Positions 29,462 to 37,810 of a DNA stretch of 45,798 bases are shown here, piece by piece. Position 1 is the first letter of the stretch, and every line of letters begins with the position of its first letter. The notes beneath the pieces are model-generated. The model was not told where the DNA came from, ran no database searches, and was given only the letters and a program-made list of their open reading frames with translations. Source of the stretch: Aeromonas schubertii (lineage in GTDB: Bacteria; Pseudomonadota; Gammaproteobacteria; Enterobacterales; Aeromonadaceae); contig NZ_CDDB01000048.1 in NCBI RefSeq assembly GCF_000820105.1, positions 1 to 45,798 on the forward strand, given 5' to 3'. The position numbers and the translations under genes are program-made.

Positions 29462-30460
29462 GTGGAGAAGCAGGGGTTACTGCAGCTCTCCACGCTCGAC
29501 GAGCAGACCAGGACACAGATCCTGGATCTCGTCAGCGATGGGCTCTGGCTATGGAATGCCAACAGCGGGGAGGTGCTGCGCTCGGCCTCCTGGTGCCGCA
29601 TGCTGGGCTATGAGCCGGGCACACTGGCCGCCAATCCCCTCACCTGGGAGCGCCTGCTCCACCCCGATGACCATGCCAGGATCCTGGCCCTCCTCGATCA
29701 ACTGATGGAGGAGGGGGGAGACGAGGTGTGCAGCGAATATCGCTGCCTGAGTCAGAGCGGCGACTACCTCTGGACCGAAGAGCGGGCGCGCATCCTGAGC
29801 CGCAACCCCGATGGCAGCGTGGCCCTGATGGCGGGCAGCCAGCGTCTGGCGCAGGATCGCAAGGATCGCCTCGAGCAGCTCAACAGCCATACCCTGAGTC
29901 TGGAACGACAGGTGGCCCTGCGCACCGCCGAGCTGCAGGAGCTCAACGCCTCCCTGCTCGAGCAGCTCGAACAGAATCGCCGCCTGGCCGAGACCGACAG
30001 CCTGACCCAGGCGGCCAACCGCTATCAGGCCGAGCGAGTACTGGAGCAGGAGTGCGCCCGGGCCCATCGCTTTCGCCACCCCCTCTCCCTCATCGTGCTG
30101 GATATCGACAACTTCAAGGGGATCAACGATCGCTTCGGTCATGCCACCGGCGATAGCACCCTGATCAACCTGGTCGGCCTCATCAATCCCCACCTGCGCC
30201 GCATCGATCTGCTGGCTCGCTGGGGAGGCGACGAGTTTCTCATCATACTGCCCGGCACGCCCCTGCAAGCCGCCCGTGCCGTGGCCGAAAAGCTGCAAGC
30301 CCTGGTACACGCCCACTCCCCCCTGGAGCAAGAGCCGGTGACCCTCAGCATGGGGCTGGCCCAATTCCAGACCGACGACACCCCGGAGCGGCTTACCCAG
30401 CGAGGAGACAGGGCCCTCTATCGTGCCAAGGGGGCAGGAAGAGACTGCATCTGTGATTAA
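29462..30460 (+). CDS. PAS-GGDEF diguanylate cyclase
   Basis: The protein is 332 residues starting at GTG 29462, preceded by AAAGGAA. A PAS domain of the PAS_3 type (about 20-130, with GLWLWNANSGEV and WERLLHPDD) leads through a coiled coil (about 140-180) to a GGDEF domain (about 185-332). The active site is RWGGDEF, complete. RRID precedes it by five residues, which matches the inhibitory I-site RxxD, so product feedback is expected. There are no membrane segments, so it is cytoplasmic. It would make cyclic di-GMP in response to a PAS-bound signal that cannot be named here. Confidence 0.93.
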   Translation: MEKQGLLQLSTLDEQTRTQILDLVSDGLWLWNANSGEVLRSASWCRMLGYEPGTLAANPLTWERLLHPDDHARILALLDQLMEEGGDEVCSEYRCLSQSGDYLWTEERARILSRNPDGSVALMAGSQRLAQDRKDRLEQLNSHTLSLERQVALRTAELQELNASLLEQLEQNRRLAETDSLTQAANRYQAERVLEQECARAHRFRHPLSLIVLDIDNFKGINDRFGHATGDSTLINLVGLINPHLRRIDLLARWGGDEFLIILPGTPLQAARAVAEKLQALVHAHSPLEQEPVTLSMGLAQFQTDDTPERLTQRGDRALYRAKGAGRDCICD

Positions 30461-30493
30461 AGCGCTTCACTTTTCCACAAATTCACTGCTAAA

Positions 30494-30518
30494 CTTTCGA
30501 CATTCTTTCGAATCGAAA
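30494..30518 (+). promoter_or_regulatory. Candidate operator of the DeoR-family regulator
   Basis: CTTTCGA occurs twice as a direct repeat (30494-30500 and 30505-30511), and TTTCG-AAT-CGAAA (30506-30518) is a perfect palindrome. It ends nine bases before the start codon of the DeoR-type gene. Repeats of TTTCG/CGAAA type are common in operators of DeoR/GlpR/AgaR regulators, so autoregulation is likely, and control of glmS by read-through is possible. Confidence 0.55.
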
Positions 30519-30526
30519 CTTATGAA

Positions 30527-31300
30527 GTGACAAAACGCAATACCCAACAGCGCCGCCACGCCATCGTCGCCCTGGTACAAGAGCAGGGCGAAGTGAGCGT
30601 CGACACCCTCGCCAGGCACTTCTCTACCTCAGAGGTCACCATCCGCAAGGATCTCGCCGTGCTGGAAACCGGGGGGCTGCTGCTGCGCCGTTATGGCGGG
30701 GCCATCCCGCTGCCCACCGAGATGGTGGCCGAAGAGAACCCGGAGCAGGTTTCGAAGCGAAAGCAGGCGATTGCCCGTGCTGCCGCCGAGCGGCTGCGCG
30801 ACCACAACCGGGTCATCATCGACAGTGGCACCACCACCAGTGCCATGATCCCCCTGCTTGGCAGCAAGCGCGGCCTCATCGTCATGACCAACTCCCTCAA
30901 CGTGGCCGGCGCCCTGCGCGAGTTGGAGAACGAGCCGACCCTGCTGATGACCGGCGGCACCTGGGATCCCCACTCCGAATCCTTCCAGGGTCAGGTGGCC
31001 GAACAGGTGCTGCGCTCCTACGATTTCGATCAGCTCTTCATCGGGGCCGATGGCATCGATCTGGAAAGGGGCACCACCACCTTCAACGAGCTGGTGGGAC
31101 TGTCACGGGTGATGGCCGAGGTATCGCGCGAGGTGATCGTCATGGTGGAGTCCGAGAAGATCGGCCGCCGCATCCCCAATCTCGAGTTGCCCTGGAGCCG
31201 CATCCAGACCCTGGTGACCGACGACGCCCTGGCCCCCGAGGCCAGGGAGAAGATTCAGGCTCAGGGGGTGACGCTTATCTGCGCCCCCATCAATAACTAA
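30527..31300 (+). CDS. DeoR/GlpR-family transcriptional regulator upstream of glmS
   Basis: The protein is 257 residues from GTG 30527. The N-terminal DeoR helix-turn-helix (VSVDTLARHFSTSEVTIRKDL and RRYGGA) spans about residues 1-58. The sugar-phosphate-binding DeoRC domain follows, with IDSGTTTSAM, MTNSLNVAGAL and DQLFIGADGID. This domain normally binds a phosphorylated sugar. glmS follows 24 bp downstream, so an amino-sugar phosphate such as glucosamine-6-phosphate is a reasonable but unproven effector. The gene and glmS are probably one operon. Confidence 0.92.
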   Translation: MTKRNTQQRRHAIVALVQEQGEVSVDTLARHFSTSEVTIRKDLAVLETGGLLLRRYGGAIPLPTEMVAEENPEQVSKRKQAIARAAAERLRDHNRVIIDSGTTTSAMIPLLGSKRGLIVMTNSLNVAGALRELENEPTLLMTGGTWDPHSESFQGQVAEQVLRSYDFDQLFIGADGIDLERGTTTFNELVGLSRVMAEVSREVIVMVESEKIGRRIPNLELPWSRIQTLVTDDALAPEAREKIQAQGVTLICAPINN

Positions 31301-31324
31301 CTGTTTATTTTTAGGAGAGTTTCT

Positions 31325-33157
31325 ATGTGTGGCATCGTCGGGGCCGTCGCCCAGCGTGACGTGGCAGAGATCCTGGTCGAGGGGCTACGCCGCCTCGAGT
31401 ATCGCGGTTACGACTCGGCCGGGGTGGCCGTGTTCAGCGCCCAGCACCCCCTGCAGCGGGTGCGCCGTCTCGGCAAGGTCGCCGAGCTGGCCAAGGCCCT
31501 CGACGAACAACCGGTGCACGGCGGCACCGGCATCGCCCACACCCGCTGGGCGACCCACGGCGAACCCTCCGAGCGCAACGCCCACCCTCACCTCTCCGAG
31601 CACATCGTCGTGGTGCACAACGGCATCATCGAGAACCACGAGGCGCTGCGCGAGGAGCTCAAAGCCCAGGGTTACCAGTTCACCTCTGACACCGACACCG
31701 AGGTGATCGCCCACCTGGTGCATCATGAGCTCAAAGAGGCGCCGAGCCTGATCGCCGCCATGCAGCGCGCGGTGAAGCAGCTGCGCGGCGCCTACGGTAC
31801 CGTGGTGATGGACACCCGTGACGACAGCCGCGTGGTGGTGGCCCGCTCCGGCTCCCCCCTGGTGATCGGCCGCGGCATCGGCGAGAACTTCATCGCCTCC
31901 GACCAGTTGGCCCTGCTGCCGGTGACCCGCCGCTTCATCTTCCTGGAGGAGGGGGACGTGGCCGAGGTGACCCGCCGCGACGTGCAGGTGTTCGACGTGG
32001 ACGGCAAGCCGGTGGTACGCGAGGAGAAGGAGTCCGACATCTCCCACGACGCCGGTGACAAGGGCGAGTATCGCCACTACATGCTCAAGGAGATCCACGA
32101 GCAACCGGCCGCCATCAACCAGACTCTGGACGGGCGTCTGGGCCTCGATCACGTGGTGGTCGAGTCCTTCGGCAACGGCGCGCGCGCCATCTTCGACCAG
32201 GTCGAGCACATCCAGATCGTCGCCTGCGGCACCTCCTATCACTCCGGCATGGTGGCCCGCTACTGGTTCGAGTCCATCGCCGGTGTCTCCTGCAACGTAG
32301 AGATCGCCTCCGAGTTCCGCTATCGCAAGTCGGTGGTGCGCCCCGGCAGCCTGCTGGTGACCCTCTCCCAGAGCGGTGAGACCGCCGACACCCTGGCCGC
32401 CCTGCGTCTGGCCAAGACCAGCGGCTACATGAGCTCGCTGGCCATCTGCAACGTGCCGGGGTCGTCTCTGGTACGTGAGTCGGATCTCGCCTTCATGACC
32501 CGCGCGGGGGCAGAAATTGGCGTGGCCTCTACCAAGGCCTTCACCACCCAGCTGGCCGGCCTGCTGATGCTGGTGGCCGCCGTCGGCCGCTGCCGCGGCA
32601 ACCTGGATGCCGCCGCCGAGGCCAACCTGGTCAAGGCCCTGCAAGCCCTGCCCCAGCGCATCAAGGAGAGCCTCTCGCTCGCCAAGCAGATCGAGACCCT
32701 GGCCGAGGAGTTCGCCGACAAACAGCACAGCCTGTTCCTGGGCCGTGGGGATCAGTACCCCATCGCCATGGAGGGGGCGCTCAAGCTCAAGGAGATCTCC
32801 TACATCCACGCCGAGGCCTATGCCGCCGGTGAGCTCAAGCACGGCCCGCTGGCGCTGATCGACGCCGAGATGCCCATCATCGTCGTGGCGCCGAACAACG
32901 ACCTGCTGGAGAAGCTCAAGTCCAACGTGGAAGAGGTGCGCGCCCGCGGTGGCATCCTCTACGTCTTCGCCGACGCCGAGACCGGCTTCAAGAGCGACGA
33001 CACCATGCGGGTGATGAACCTCAACCACGTGGAAGAGGTGATCGCGCCCATCGTCTACACGGTACCGCTGCAGCTGCTCTCCTACTACGTGGCCCTCATT
33101 AAGGGCACCGACGTGGATCAGCCCCGCAACCTGGCCAAGTCGGTCACCGTCGAGTAA
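31325..33157 (+). CDS. glmS: Glutamine-fructose-6-phosphate aminotransferase GlmS
   Basis: GlmS makes glucosamine-6-phosphate from fructose-6-phosphate and glutamine, the first step to UDP-GlcNAc for peptidoglycan and LPS. The protein is 610 residues (E. coli 609). It begins MCGIVGAV, so Cys1 becomes the N-terminal glutaminase nucleophile after Met removal. The glutaminase domain (about 1-240) is followed by two SIS sugar-isomerase domains, with [21 protein letters not shown] and [14 protein letters not shown]. It ends NLAKSVTVE, the segment whose DNA is the TnsD recognition site of Tn7. AGGAGA precedes the ATG. A Tn7-like element is inserted directly downstream. Confidence 0.99.
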   Translation: MCGIVGAVAQRDVAEILVEGLRRLEYRGYDSAGVAVFSAQHPLQRVRRLGKVAELAKALDEQPVHGGTGIAHTRWATHGEPSERNAHPHLSEHIVVVHNGIIENHEALREELKAQGYQFTSDTDTEVIAHLVHHELKEAPSLIAAMQRAVKQLRGAYGTVVMDTRDDSRVVVARSGSPLVIGRGIGENFIASDQLALLPVTRRFIFLEEGDVAEVTRRDVQVFDVDGKPVVREEKESDISHDAGDKGEYRHYMLKEIHEQPAAINQTLDGRLGLDHVVVESFGNGARAIFDQVEHIQIVACGTSYHSGMVARYWFESIAGVSCNVEIASEFRYRKSVVRPGSLLVTLSQSGETADTLAALRLAKTSGYMSSLAICNVPGSSLVRESDLAFMTRAGAEIGVASTKAFTTQLAGLLMLVAAVGRCRGNLDAAAEANLVKALQALPQRIKESLSLAKQIETLAEEFADKQHSLFLGRGDQYPIAMEGALKLKEISYIHAEAYAAGELKHGPLALIDAEMPIIVVAPNNDLLEKLKSNVEEVRARGGILYVFADAETGFKSDDTMRVMNLNHVEEVIAPIVYTVPLQLLSYYVALIKGTDVDQPRNLAKSVTVE

Positions 33158-33162
33158 GCAAC

Positions 33163-33182
33163 AGGGCCCCGAAAGGGGCCCT
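33163..33182 (+). terminator. glmS terminator hairpin, cut from its T run by the transposon
   Basis: Perfect 8-bp stem AGGGCCCC / GGGGCCCT (33163-33170 with 33175-33182) with a GAAA tetraloop. The transposon end TGTGGG begins on the next base, so the T tract expected after the hairpin is missing here. The last five bases (GCCCT, 33178-33182) would be one copy of the target-site duplication. Confidence 0.8.
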
Positions 33183-33188
33183 TGTGGG

Positions 33189-33250
33189 ATGAAAATAGAG
33201 TTTCATCCTTGAAAATAAAGTCTCACCATTAAAAATAGAGTTTCATCATT
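33189..33250 (+). repeat. Three TnsB-binding-type repeats at the transposon end
   Basis: Three tandem copies in 20-bp register share the core GAAAATAGAGTTTCA or close variants, beginning at 33191, 33211 and 33231. The second copy reads AAATAAAGTCTCA, very like the AATAAAGTCT core of Tn7 TnsB sites. They lie within 70 bp of the terminal TGTGGG and adjoin each other as in the Tn7 right end, which has four sites. Confidence 0.85.
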
Positions 33251-33251
33251 T

Positions 33252-33296
33252 GGCCAACATCGACTAACCTCAAGTTATCAACAGTCGATGTTGGCC
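33252..33296 (+). promoter_or_regulatory. Perfect 14-bp inverted repeat immediately upstream of tnsA
   Basis: GGCCAACATCGACT (33252-33265) pairs with AGTCGATGTTGGCC (33283-33296) around a 17-base loop. The 3' arm ends five bases before the tnsA start codon and leaves no room for an independent ribosome site. From memory, Tn7 has a comparable palindrome in the same place. It could be a terminator of glmS read-through, an RNA structure limiting tnsA translation, or an operator. Confidence 0.75.
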
Positions 33297-33301
33297 TTTC
33301 T

Positions 33302-34129
33302 ATGTCAGGGATTTACAAGGGACTGAATCAGGGACAGATAGACAGACGGATCAGGGAAGGCCGTGGCCAAGGTCACGGACCTGACTACAAGCCGTTTATC
33401 TATACCAGGGACGTATCGTCTCTCGGTCGTTCCCACCGTATTTACGGCAACAAATGCCGGCGTTTACACCACCTCCTCTCCGATCTGGAACTGGCTGTTC
33501 TCCTTACATTCGACTGGTCCCCTCATGTCATCGACATCCGAGAGCAGTTTCCCCTACGTGTCGAAGACACCGTCAGGCTTGCCCAAGAGCACGGCCTCCC
33601 CCACGGCAAATTCCAAGGAGCCGCGCAGGTGCTGACCAGTGACTTCTTGGTAGACTTCGACGATCAGTCCAGGCCGACCATTGTCTTCCAAGCCAAGTAC
33701 AGCGCCGATCTGGCGAAACCCGAAGTCATAGAACGCCTTGAGTTAGAGAGGCAATATTGGGCTGAAAAGAACATACCTTGGTACATCGTCACCGAGATGG
33801 ATTTCGCCAAGACAGCTTTCAACAACATCCAATGGCTTTACCCGGTACAGACGGAGAATGAAGTAGCAACAGATGATCTGGAACGCTACCTGGAGCTCTT
33901 CTCAAAGGAATTTATGCAAGCTCCCGACAGGCAAATAACCGCAGTGGCGCAGAGCCTCGACATGGTTTACGAACTGGAACCAGGACAGGCGTTGTACTGG
34001 CTTCGCCAACTCTTGGCCCGCCGTTACTTCATCTTCGACATCACGGCCCCTTACAGGACCTTGCGGGGAAGCCAGCTCACACTCAACGACGACTGGCAAG
34101 GAGTCACCCAAGCCTATGCTGCCGGTTAA
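33302..34129 (+). CDS. tnsA: Tn7-like transposase subunit TnsA (5'-end cleavage endonuclease)
   Basis: TnsA cuts the 5' ends of the element, so that with TnsB it excises and moves by cut-and-paste. The protein is 275 residues (Tn7 TnsA 273). It shares RRIREGRGQGHGPDY, GRSHRIY and HHLLSDLELAVLL with Tn7. The restriction-endonuclease-like catalytic residues fall at the same numbers as in Tn7: E63 (SDLEL), D114 (TSDFLVD) and K132 (FQAKY), with Q130. A C-terminal winged-helix half follows. ATG 33302 has no visible Shine-Dalgarno and follows a hairpin. It overlaps tnsB by 14 bp. Confidence 0.97.
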   Translation: MSGIYKGLNQGQIDRRIREGRGQGHGPDYKPFIYTRDVSSLGRSHRIYGNKCRRLHHLLSDLELAVLLTFDWSPHVIDIREQFPLRVEDTVRLAQEHGLPHGKFQGAAQVLTSDFLVDFDDQSRPTIVFQAKYSADLAKPEVIERLELERQYWAEKNIPWYIVTEMDFAKTAFNNIQWLYPVQTENEVATDDLERYLELFSKEFMQAPDRQITAVAQSLDMVYELEPGQALYWLRQLLARRYFIFDITAPYRTLRGSQLTLNDDWQGVTQAYAAG

Positions 34130-36203
34130 CCAAGTTTTCAGGGTTGGAGACAAGCATTTTCGCCTCCTGTGGTGCGATGCCGAGACGGCCTTTTGGATCG
34201 ATCTCGAGGACAAGACGGCTTGGCCGGTGCCGATAGCTACCAGCGAGTTGGAAAACATGCTGCTGGACGGTGCCGTGGAACCCGCCGAAGACCCGTTCTT
34301 AGACTCGACGCTCAGGGAAATAGAGGAAGGCAGCCCGGAATGGGAGAAAAGAGAATCTGCTTGGGAAATGCTCCGAGGTGAGGTAGGGGGCGTCGGACTT
34401 TTCTTCAGGAAAGGGCGAGGGCCAGCCGTTATCCGAATAACCCAGACACATGGCGTCACCCACCAGACCGTCTACCGATTGCTGAAACGGTATTGGCAAA
34501 GGGGCATGTGCAAGAATGCGCTGCTTCCAGACTACGTAAAATCTGGAGCCAAGGGCAAGGCAAGGAAACCAGGTGGGCAGAAGCTGGGAAGGCCGAGGAT
34601 TGTTCGCAACGGGACGGGCAGCAACGTCACCGAAGACATAGCCCGGATCTTCCGGCAGGTGATCGAAGGAAGGCTTCTCAAGGAGAGCCACCCTGTCATC
34701 ACTGATGCCTACGCCAGCGCCGTGAATCTGATCCGGGCTAGGTACCCGGCGATGGTGGTAGAGGATCTGCCGACCCCGGAACAGTTCAGGTACTTCTTCA
34801 AGAGGGAATACACAGCGGTCTCTGTGGCCGAGAAGCAGTTCACCTCAGTGGACTTCGCCAAGGACGTCAGGCCCCTCAAGGGCACGTCTACGGCCGACAC
34901 CTTGGGTCCAGGTCATCGCTACCAAATTGACGCCACCATTGCGGATATCTACCTAGTGTCCGAACAGGACCGCAGCCTCATAGTCGGTCGACCCGTCATC
35001 TACTTCGTGGTCGATGTCTTCAGCCGCATGGTGACTGGCATGTACGTTGGGTTCGAGGGGCCTTCTTGGGCCAGCGCCATGATGGCGCTAGCCAACGCAG
35101 TAACCGACAAAACGGCCTACTGCCGGGCGTTCGGCATAGACATCGAGCCTGAGCACTGGCCGGTTGGTGGCCTCCCTGATGTCATCCTCGCCGACAAGGG
35201 TGAGTTGAACGGCACCAAAGTCGAGCCGTTTGCCGAAGCCTTCGGTGTCCGCATCGAGAACGCGCCAGCTCGGCGCGGGGATGCCAAGGGAATCGTCGAA
35301 AGGAAGTTCCGCACCGTGCAGGGAGACTTTAAGCCTTACGTCCCTGGCGTGGTGGGGGAAATCACCAGCCGCAAGCGCGGCGGTAAGGATTACCGGCTGG
35401 ATGCTACCTTGACCCTGCCGGAGTTCACCAAGCAGATCCTCGACTCGGTGCTGTACTACAACAACTATCGCCCCCTGTCCAAATACGACAGGTCTGAAGG
35501 TATGCCCGGCGACTTGCCGGCCATCCCCCTGGCGTTGTGGCGTTGGGGATTGACCAACCTCACCGGCCGTTTGCGCCAGGCGCCGGATGAGTTGGTGCGC
35601 ATCAACCTGCTTCCCCACGACTTCGCCACATTGTCCGACAGGGGAATACGCCTGTTCGGGTGCTACTACACCTGCGCCGAGGCAATGAAGTTGGGGTGGT
35701 TCCACAGGGGGCTTGGCCAGCGGCCATCCAAAGTTCAAGTAGCCTATGATCCGCGTAGTGCGGACCATATCTATGTGAGGCCGAACCAAAGTCTGAAGGA
35801 TTACTGGGTTTGCGACCTTGCCGATTTCAGCCGGCGCTTCAGAGGGACCACTTTCTGGGACGTATGGAACCAGACTAGGTCTGAACGGAAAGCCGACGCC
35901 AACGCGGCCATGGCGGCGATTGAGGAACGTGGCAAGCTGCTAGAGAGGATGGAGGAGGTTACAGCGCAAGCAGAGGCGCAACGTCCGGAACGGACAGGCC
36001 TCACCAAGAAGAACCTGGGTACCCAGATTCGCGAGAACAAGCAACAGGAAAAACGCCACGAACGCCGTCATGCAGCCTTCAAGCCTGCCAAGGTGCGGCA
36101 GGACAAACCTGCCGATGTGGTCCCGCTCAAAGGCGGCAAGCCGGACGACTACGCCTACCCAGACATGAGCGACCTTATCTTCGGGGAGGGTGACGATGAC
36201 TGA
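34116..36203 (+). CDS. tnsB: Tn7-like transposase subunit TnsB (DDE transposase)
   Basis: TnsB binds the end repeats, cleaves 3' ends and joins them to target DNA. The protein is 695 residues (Tn7 702). The RNase H-fold catalytic triad is visible as D272 (YQIDATIAD), D360 (VILADKG) and E395 (KGIVERKF), each one residue from the Tn7 positions. Helix-turn-helix end-binding domains occupy about residues 100-230. The C-terminal basic tail ends in an acidic segment (PDMSDLIFGEGDDD) that, as in Tn7, should contact TnsC. The start overlaps the tnsA end, indicating coupled translation, and tnsC overlaps its end. Confidence 0.97.
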   Translation: MLPVNQVFRVGDKHFRLLWCDAETAFWIDLEDKTAWPVPIATSELENMLLDGAVEPAEDPFLDSTLREIEEGSPEWEKRESAWEMLRGEVGGVGLFFRKGRGPAVIRITQTHGVTHQTVYRLLKRYWQRGMCKNALLPDYVKSGAKGKARKPGGQKLGRPRIVRNGTGSNVTEDIARIFRQVIEGRLLKESHPVITDAYASAVNLIRARYPAMVVEDLPTPEQFRYFFKREYTAVSVAEKQFTSVDFAKDVRPLKGTSTADTLGPGHRYQIDATIADIYLVSEQDRSLIVGRPVIYFVVDVFSRMVTGMYVGFEGPSWASAMMALANAVTDKTAYCRAFGIDIEPEHWPVGGLPDVILADKGELNGTKVEPFAEAFGVRIENAPARRGDAKGIVERKFRTVQGDFKPYVPGVVGEITSRKRGGKDYRLDATLTLPEFTKQILDSVLYYNNYRPLSKYDRSEGMPGDLPAIPLALWRWGLTNLTGRLRQAPDELVRINLLPHDFATLSDRGIRLFGCYYTCAEAMKLGWFHRGLGQRPSKVQVAYDPRSADHIYVRPNQSLKDYWVCDLADFSRRFRGTTFWDVWNQTRSERKADANAAMAAIEERGKLLERMEEVTAQAEAQRPERTGLTKKNLGTQIRENKQQEKRHERRHAAFKPAKVRQDKPADVVPLKGGKPDDYAYPDMSDLIFGEGDDD

Positions 36204-37809
36204 CAAGGTCCGCCGCGGCGCCATCCCCCAGGCTAGCTATCAGGAGCAGCAACTGCCCGAGTACGACGGCAACCCCCTCATTAGCGCCCTGCCGCCCATC
36301 CCCGGTTTTCAGGACGTGGTAGCCCAGCTCCAGGCCTTGCCCGCCTTCGATCCTCAGGAGGCTTTGCTGGACGGTCGGGTCAGAGCCCATGCCATAGCCC
36401 GTTTGCTTCATGGCTTCTTCCAGCCCTTGACCCACCATCTGGAGTTGGAAGGCAAAATCAGCCTGATGATCCGTCAGGGCTACATAGGCCGAAACCCGGC
36501 CAATGGCGCCTGGTATTCACACCTCCAAAACGGCTACCGCCGAGTGGAGGAAGAGGATCTGGATGTAGCCATCTACCAAAGTGTTTCCTCCACGGCCAGC
36601 AGTTTGTCGCTGTTCGGTTGCTCGGGCTGCGGCAAGACCCGCACTCTGGAGCGGATCCTGGGGATGTATCCCCAAGCCCTCCACCATCCCGAATACAACA
36701 TCACTCAGCTGACCTACTTGAAGGTCGACTGCCCCATAGATGGCGATCTGGACGAGCTGTGCCTGAGCTTCTTCAATCAGGTGGACAGGGTACTTGGAAC
36801 CCATTACAGCCGTAGCCACGGCCGCAAGAAGCTGGGAACCAAGCGCCTACTGGCCAGCATGTGCCAGATAGCCAACCTTCATGCCCTCGGGGCCCTCATC
36901 ATCGACGAGGTCCAGAACCTCAACGAGGCCAGGTCGGGTGGCGCCGAGAAGATGCACAACTTCTTCGTGTCCCTGGTCAACACCATAGGGGTGCCCATCA
37001 TCCAAGTGGGCACACACCGGGCCAGCAAGTTCTTCCAGCGCACCTTCAGGGCGGCGCGGCGGATTTCCGGGCTGGGCAGCATCCGCTGGGACAGGCTGCC
37101 TAGGGACGAGCACTGGACGAGGCTCCTGAAGCGCCTCTGGAAGTTCCAGTGGTTGAGGGAAGCTGCTCCCCTTGATGAGGAGTTGGAAGCAACCATGTAT
37201 GAGCTGACCCAGGGGGTCATGGATATCGTGGTCAAGCTCTTCGCTCTGGCGCAGATCCGGGCCATAGTGACGGGCGCCGAACACATCAGGCCACCGCTGC
37301 TACGTAAGGTCTTTGAGGATGAATTTAAACCGGTTCATCCAATGCTGGCTGCCCTGAGGAGCGGCAGACCGGAGCTTGTCGCCAAGTACGACGATCTGCT
37401 GATGCCGGAGATTGAAGGCCGGCTGATCTCCCTCAGCCGGTCGCTGGACAGGGCAGTTTCACTCAAGTCACTGTCGCCCCCGGTCGACGACAAGGCCAAA
37501 AAGCTGGCCTCCTTGCTCGAGGCGATGGAGATCCCGCTGGACATTGCTATGCCCATGGCCGACGAGTTAGTGGCCGATCACCCTAGCCTTCCATTGGCGA
37601 CATTGGTTCATAAAGCGACGGCCTACCTCGCCCAGGATAGGCCCAAGGCGCCGACCATCTCTAAGGTGAAACGGACCGAGTGGGGCCGCCTACCCCAAGG
37701 TGACTTGAGGCGGCTCTATGCGGACGGGTCCGAGGTGACGGCCTACGACAGCTTCAAGAAAGCAGGTCTGGTGTTCAACCTACAGTCGCTGCTGGGAAAG
37801 GTGGGCTGA
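36196..37809 (+). CDS. tnsC: Tn7-like transposition regulator TnsC (AAA+ ATPase)
   Basis: TnsC is the AAA+ protein that links target selection (TnsD or TnsE) to the TnsAB transposase and gives target immunity. The protein is 537 residues from ATG 36196 (Tn7 555). The start is chosen because GGGGAGGG lies directly upstream; GTG 36190 is an alternative two codons earlier. Walker A GCSGCGKT is at about residues 141-148 and Walker B is LGALIIDEVQNL near 230. The arginine-rich FRAARRISGLGSIRWD region follows. The C-terminus (WGRLPQGDLRRLYADG) matches the Tn7 TnsC end. It overlaps tnsB by eight bases. Confidence 0.97.
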   Translation: MTDKVRRGAIPQASYQEQQLPEYDGNPLISALPPIPGFQDVVAQLQALPAFDPQEALLDGRVRAHAIARLLHGFFQPLTHHLELEGKISLMIRQGYIGRNPANGAWYSHLQNGYRRVEEEDLDVAIYQSVSSTASSLSLFGCSGCGKTRTLERILGMYPQALHHPEYNITQLTYLKVDCPIDGDLDELCLSFFNQVDRVLGTHYSRSHGRKKLGTKRLLASMCQIANLHALGALIIDEVQNLNEARSGGAEKMHNFFVSLVNTIGVPIIQVGTHRASKFFQRTFRAARRISGLGSIRWDRLPRDEHWTRLLKRLWKFQWLREAAPLDEELEATMYELTQGVMDIVVKLFALAQIRAIVTGAEHIRPPLLRKVFEDEFKPVHPMLAALRSGRPELVAKYDDLLMPEIEGRLISLSRSLDRAVSLKSLSPPVDDKAKKLASLLEAMEIPLDIAMPMADELVADHPSLPLATLVHKATAYLAQDRPKAPTISKVKRTEWGRLPQGDLRRLYADGSEVTAYDSFKKAGLVFNLQSLLGKVG

Positions 37810-37810
37810 G

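Noticed and set aside
31300-31325. glmS ribozyme or riboswitch upstream of glmS
   Set aside because: The gap is only 24 bp, and the glmS ribozyme is found in Gram-positive bacteria.
31385-33028. Minus-strand open frame within glmS
   Set aside because: Antisense shadow of glmS with H/V/G-rich low-complexity sequence.
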